A stretch of DNA of 11,288 nucleotides from a bacterium (GTDB lineage Bacteria > Patescibacteriota > Minisyncoccia > UBA6257 > GWB1-50-10), in assembly GCA_021814835.1 (NCBI GenBank), contig JAKAHO010000020.1:1-11288 (forward strand), given 5' to 3'. The notes beneath the pieces were generated by a model. That model had not been told where the DNA came from. It searched no databases and worked only from the letters and a program-made list of their open reading frames with translations. This document shows, one piece after another, positions 8,934 to 11,288 of this stretch. The position numbers and the translations under genes were made by a program. Every line of letters begins with the position of its first letter. The first letter of the stretch is position 1.

Positions 8934-10376
8934 ATGGATATCAAGAAGCTCACCATTGCATCGTTGCACGAGGGGTTAATCGCCAAGGATTTTTCGGCGC
9001 GCGAGGTAACGCAAGAATACGTAAAAGCGATTGATGCGAATGATAAAAACGTTGGGGCGTATCTCACGCGTATGAATGATGCGGCAATCGCGGCAGCGGC
9101 AGAAGTGGACGCAGCGATTGCGGCGGGGAAGGAGCTGTCTCCACTCGCGGGCGTTCCGCTTGCCGTGAAGGACAACATGCTTATCAAGGGCGTGACGGCC
9201 ACTTCGGCGTCGAAGATGCTCGAGCACTACGAAGCGGCCTATGATGCAACGGTAATCGAGAAGTTGAAATTTGAGCGCGCGGTATTTTTAGGGAAAACGA
9301 ACCTAGATGAATTCGCGATGGGTTCGTCTACCGAGAACTCGGCGTTCCACGTCACAAAAAACCCGCATGACGGCACGCGTGTAGCGGGTGGCTCATCAGG
9401 AGGCTCGGCTGCAGCGGTAGCGGCGGGGATGGCGCTTGCGGGGTTGGGCTCTGATACGGGAGGTTCCATCCGTCAGCCCGCGGCATTCTGCGGTGTGGTG
9501 GGTATGAAGCCGACGTACGGCACCGTGTCGCGTTTCGGACTTACGGCAATGGCGTCGAGTCTTGATCAGATTGGACCGTTCACGAAAACAGTTGAGGACG
9601 CAAAGATTTTATTCCACGCAATTAAAGGAAAGGATGTGCATGACGCAACGAGCATTGATGTAGTAATGAAGCCATTCCACTACGCGCCGAAGAAAGAGGA
9701 CATTAAGAAGTTGAAAATCGGCATTCCGAAAGAATACTTTATCGAAGGCATCGACCCCGCAGTAACGAAGGGGGTAGAGGAGGCGATAACGAAATTGAAG
9801 AAGCTCGGCTTTACCTTCAAAGAAGTGAGTTTGCCGCACACAAAGTACGCGCTTTCTGTCTATTACATTATTATGCCCGCTGAGGTTTCCACGAACCTCG
9901 CGCGTCTTGATGGTATCCGCTACTCGCGTGATGTGAAAGGCGCAAAGAAATTGAATGAGTTGTATCTAAAGAACCGCGCGCACGGCTTTGGTCCCGAAAC
10001 GCGCCGCCGCGTGCTTCTTGGCACCTTCGTGCTCTCATCGGGCTACTACGACGCATACTACGCAAAGGCGCAAAAAGTCCGCCGTCTTATCAAGCAGGAT
10101 TTTGATGAAGCATTTAAGGAGGTTGATGTGATTCTCTCGCCCGTAACGCCGACCCCCGCTTTCAAAATTGGTGAGAAGACGAGCGACCCGCTCTCAATGT
10201 ATCTCTCGGATATCTTTACCATTCCCGCCCCGCTCGCAGGCATTCCTGCAATCTCCATTCCGGTCAAAAAGTACACAGTGGGAAGCGGAGAGTTACCGGT
10301 AGCATTTCAGCTTATGGGTAAGCATTTCCATGAGGCGGATATTCTTGGTATTGGTGAGATGTATGAGGAGGAATAA
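8934..10376 (+). CDS. gatA: Asp/Glu-tRNA(Asn/Gln) amidotransferase subunit A (amidase)
   Basis: Glutaminase subunit of GatCAB that releases ammonia from Gln for transamidation of misacylated tRNA. At 480 aa it is close to the usual 485. The amidase-signature catalytic triad is intact: Lys79 (PLAVKDNM), Ser154 in GGSSGGS (152-158), and Ser178 in GSDTGGSIRQPA (172-183). Further family landmarks are FLGKTNLDEFAMGSSTENSAF (118-138), MKPTYGTVSRFGL (191-203), SGYYDAYYAKAQKVR and the C-terminal LPVAFQLMGKHFHEADIL. It follows gatC with a one-base gap. gatB, the transamidase subunit, is not adjacent downstream and must be elsewhere. A nearby tRNA-Asp gene is of interest because Asp-tRNA(Asn) is one possible substrate, but the link may be chance. 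Confidence 0.96.
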   Translation: MDIKKLTIASLHEGLIAKDFSAREVTQEYVKAIDANDKNVGAYLTRMNDAAIAAAAEVDAAIAAGKELSPLAGVPLAVKDNMLIKGVTATSASKMLEHYEAAYDATVIEKLKFERAVFLGKTNLDEFAMGSSTENSAFHVTKNPHDGTRVAGGSSGGSAAAVAAGMALAGLGSDTGGSIRQPAAFCGVVGMKPTYGTVSRFGLTAMASSLDQIGPFTKTVEDAKILFHAIKGKDVHDATSIDVVMKPFHYAPKKEDIKKLKIGIPKEYFIEGIDPAVTKGVEEAITKLKKLGFTFKEVSLPHTKYALSVYYIIMPAEVSTNLARLDGIRYSRDVKGAKKLNELYLKNRAHGFGPETRRRVLLGTFVLSSGYYDAYYAKAQKVRRLIKQDFDEAFKEVDVILSPVTPTPAFKIGEKTSDPLSMYLSDIFTIPAPLAGIPAISIPVKKYTVGSGELPVAFQLMGKHFHEADILGIGEMYEEE

Positions 10377-10382
10377 AAAGTC

Positions 10383-10391
10383 TGATATAAT
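10383..10391 (+). promoter_or_regulatory. Extended -10 promoter for the small unknown gene
   Basis: TG (10383-10384), one base and TATAAT (10386-10391) form a perfect extended -10. It lies directly after the gatA stop. Transcription would start near 10398, two bases before the ATG at 10400, so the mRNA is predicted to be leaderless. No -35 is evident, as at pilC. Confidence 0.6.
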
Positions 10392-10399
10392 AAACTCAT

Positions 10400-10744
10400 A
10401 TGAATTTTGAACAAGGGGCGATGGAGAGTGGGGCGCATATTGTTTTGCCGAATAATCCCGAATTAGTGGAGAAATTGGAGGAAAAACTTGCCGAATACGA
10501 ACAAAGGCGAGATCGTTCGTTTAAGGCTCCTGAGGAACCGGAACAAATGGATGTCCTCTGTAAAATCGCGGTATTGAGCGCTTTGTTGAAGGAAGGAAGT
10601 GTGAATACCGAACTCATCGAAAACGAGCTGATGGAAAGGTATAAAACAGGTTTTAATAAAGAAATATTTAGGAACGCGTGCGGAGTAATCAAGGGGTACG
10701 CAGAGAGGGCGGGAGAGGGTTTGGTGGGAGGGACGGGATTATAA
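10400..10744 (+). CDS. Hypothetical small charged protein
   Basis: I do not recognise this 114-aa protein. It has no signal peptide, membrane segment or metal-binding motif. Residues about 18-40 (NPELVEKLEEKLAEYEQRRDRSF) are strongly charged and likely form a helix or short coiled coil. A Pro/Glu linker (43-49) follows, then a second, more hydrophobic helical part (about 50-105; MDVLCKIAVLSALLKEG... and NKEIFRNACGVIKGYAERAG) and a Gly-rich tail. Predicted fold: all-helical and cytosolic. Support for being a real gene comes from the extended -10 just before its ATG and the strong terminator 6 nt after its stop, which make it a compact single-gene unit. A clean charged/hydrophobic periodicity also supports coding. 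Function unknown. Confidence 0.65.
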   Translation: MNFEQGAMESGAHIVLPNNPELVEKLEEKLAEYEQRRDRSFKAPEEPEQMDVLCKIAVLSALLKEGSVNTELIENELMERYKTGFNKEIFRNACGVIKGYAERAGEGLVGGTGL

Positions 10745-10749
10745 AGAAC

Positions 10750-10780
10750 AAAAAACACCCATGCGAATGGGTGTTTTTTA
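10750..10780. terminator. Strong Rho-independent terminator (T1), probably bidirectional
   Basis: A 13-bp perfect stem (10750-10762 with 10767-10779) closes a GCGA loop. The stem has a C/G-rich core flanked by A6 on the left and T6 on the right, so it can terminate in both directions. On the + strand it ends the small unknown gene; on the - strand it would end any transcript coming from the tRNA-Asp side. Confidence 0.92.
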
Positions 10781-10936
10781 TTAATGCGCGGCGGAAGTGC
10801 TTAGTCCGCGACTAATTGCTCGCCGCCGCTCGCAATTGTCTGGGCACGACCTCGCGTGCGAGTCCGCTGACTCGCACAGGCTCCGGTCTTCAAGTCCCGA
10901 CCGCGAGACAAGCTGTTGTCTCCCTCTCCACCGCGC
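10781..10936. repeat. Hairpin-rich non-coding unit 1, tRNA-Asp-end related
   Basis: No credible gene is present. The unit opens with GCGCGGCGGAAG (10786-10797), a near copy of the DNA over the 3' end of the tRNA-Asp gene, and closes with its complement TCCACCGCGC (10927-10936), so the whole unit can pair end to end. Inside are perfect hairpins: TTAGTC/GACTAA with a 3-nt loop (10801-10815), a 9-bp stem with CGCT loop (10856-10877), and a 7-bp stem with GCTG loop (10905-10922). A local 7-bp GCGGCGG/CCGCCGC pairing (10788-10794 with 10823-10829) is an alternative to the long-range stem. It shares ordered blocks with unit 2. Whether it is transcribed is unknown. Confidence 0.6.
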
Positions 10937-10980
10937 AAACAAAAGGCACCTATGAAGGTGCTTTTATATTTGCGCGGTGG
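10928..10980. terminator. Nested terminator-like inverted repeat (T2)
   Basis: The inner stem of 10 bp (10942-10951 with 10956-10965, one G-T pair) has an ATGA loop and flanking A and T runs, like a Rho-independent terminator usable in both directions. It sits inside a perfect outer inverted repeat (CCACCGCGCAAA at 10928-10939, complement at 10969-10980). The outer arms match the tRNA-Asp 3' end sequence. Confidence 0.75.
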
Positions 10981-11125
10981 AAGGGCCTAGGCTTCGACTT
11001 AAATCGATTCCGTCGAATCGATTTAGTCTAGCCACCGCCTCGCGTTCCTCGTTACTACTCGGGACAAGCTCCGGCGTTCAAGTCCCTTCCGCGGCGTGCG
11101 AAAGCACGTCGCTCCAGCGCCAAAG
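10969..11125. repeat. Hairpin-rich non-coding unit 2, tRNA-Asp-end related
   Basis: Second unit, homologous to unit 1. It opens with GCGCGGTGGAAGGG (10972-10985), identical over 14 nt to 11162-11175 at the tRNA-Asp 3' end. A long rod hairpin follows (10996-11028; 10-bp core plus 4 bp across a bulged T, loop CGTC), then CCACCGC (11032-11038), which pairs with GCGGTGG at 10974-10980 like an acceptor stem. The second half carries ACAAGCTCCGG...TTCAAGTCCC (11064-11085), shared with unit 1, and a 9-bp hairpin with a GAAA tetraloop (11091-11112). No T-stem or anticodon arm can be drawn, so this is not a functional tRNA by standard rules. Confidence 0.6.
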
Positions 11126-11152
11126 ATAAACCCCGCAAAATGTGGGGTTTAT
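11126..11152. terminator. Terminator hairpin downstream of tRNA-Asp (T3)
   Basis: A perfect 9-bp stem, ATAAACCCC (11126-11134) with its complement (11144-11152), continues inward with one G-T and one C-G pair. It lies 7 nt beyond the CCA end of the minus-strand tRNA gene. The T-rich flank is better on the + strand side (TTTATTTTCTTTT) than on the - strand side. Outer arms GCGCCAAA (11117-11124) and TTTGGCGC (11158-11165) again extend it with tRNA 3'-end sequence. Confidence 0.75.
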
Positions 11153-11159
11153 TTTCTTT

Positions 11160-11236
11160 TGGCGCGGTGGAAGGGACTTGAACCCTCGATCTTCGCCGTG
11201 ACAGGGCGACGCTTTAACCAGCTAAGCTACCACCGC
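11160..11236 (-). tRNA. tRNA-Asp (anticodon GTC), CCA encoded
   Basis: Reading the minus strand gives a complete cloverleaf. Acceptor stem GCGGTGG/CCACCGC (7 perfect pairs), TA at 8-9, D stem GCTT/AAGC with the AGCTGGTTA loop, anticodon stem TCGCC/GGCGA around loop CTGTCAC, 5-nt variable loop AGATC, and T stem GAGGG/CCCTT with loop TTCAAGT. The anticodon GTC (complement of 11200-11202) decodes Asp codons. The discriminator is G, as expected for tRNA-Asp, and CCA is encoded (complement of 11160-11162). No intron is present. Confidence 0.97.
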
Positions 11237-11250
11237 ATGTAACGCTGACC

Positions 11251-11278
11251 ATTCTAGCATGTGTTACTGTTTTTGCAA
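11251..11278 (-). promoter_or_regulatory. Promoter of tRNA-Asp
   Basis: On the minus strand, TTGCAA (11273-11278) and TAGAAT (11251-11256) are separated by 16 nt, and TGC directly before TAGAAT forms an extended -10. The start point would be near 11244, about 8 nt before the mature tRNA 5' end at 11236. Confidence 0.7.
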
Positions 11279-11288
11279 TTCATTCGGC

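Noticed and set aside
10816..11031. 71-codon open frame across the hairpin region
   Set aside because: It runs through unit 1, terminator T2 and part of unit 2. Its codons are dictated by the inverted repeats, and the product has no sensible protein pattern.
10980..11096. Possible tmRNA-like or tRNA fold in unit 2 (GGCTTCGAC near 10990 and GTTCAAGTCCC near 11076)
   Set aside because: Too short for a tmRNA, with no tag-coding region, no pairing T-stem around the TTCAAGT loop and no matching acceptor. The resemblance is better explained by copied tRNA-Asp end sequence.
10786..11175. CRISPR array or integron attC array
   Set aside because: The repeat spacing of about 188 nt is far too long for CRISPR, repeats are only 12-14 nt, and no cas genes, integrase or attC core sites are seen.

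Overview
The window reads as a bacterial chromosome segment, most likely from a Candidate Phyla Radiation (Patescibacteria/Parcubacteria-like) organism. This is inference from four things: dense gene packing with 1-6 nt gaps, a type IV pilus cluster with many small pseudopilin genes, start codons that mostly lack a Shine-Dalgarno sequence, and LigA substitutions. TGA ends at least one gene (the prepilin peptidase), so a recoded-TGA lineage is unlikely. No taxonomic marker gene is present, so the placement is tentative.

Positions 1-6455 are a type IV pilus / type II secretion-like locus, all on the + strand: a 5'-truncated PilT-type ATPase, PilC platform protein, two tandem type IV pilins with near-identical N-termini, prepilin peptidase PilD, then four small pilin-like proteins. 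The order and features of those four resemble the GspH-I-J-K minor pseudopilin set. The last one lacks Glu at +5 and carries a C-terminal Ig-like region. Together these encode the motor, the inner-membrane platform, the subunits, their processing enzyme and a probable tip complex. Other pilus genes such as pilB and pilM-O are presumably upstream of the window.

Positions 6459-8546 hold ligA (NAD+-dependent DNA ligase), which starts 3 nt after the last pseudopilin. Positions 8615-10376 hold gatC-gatA, two subunits of the Asp/Glu-tRNA amidotransferase. GatC has an odd C-terminal tail encoded by a palindromic DNA element. A small unrecognised gene (10400-10744) follows, with its own extended -10 promoter and a strong terminator.

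The right end (10745-11288) holds a tRNA-Asp(GTC) gene on the minus strand with a good promoter. Between it and the unknown gene lie about 415 nt of non-coding, hairpin-rich DNA. It consists of two homologous units of about 186-190 nt, each bounded by terminator-like hairpins and each repeating the sequence of the tRNA-Asp 3' end. This is the most unusual part of the window. Several genes also show TATAAT boxes so close to the start codon that leaderless or near-leaderless mRNAs are expected.
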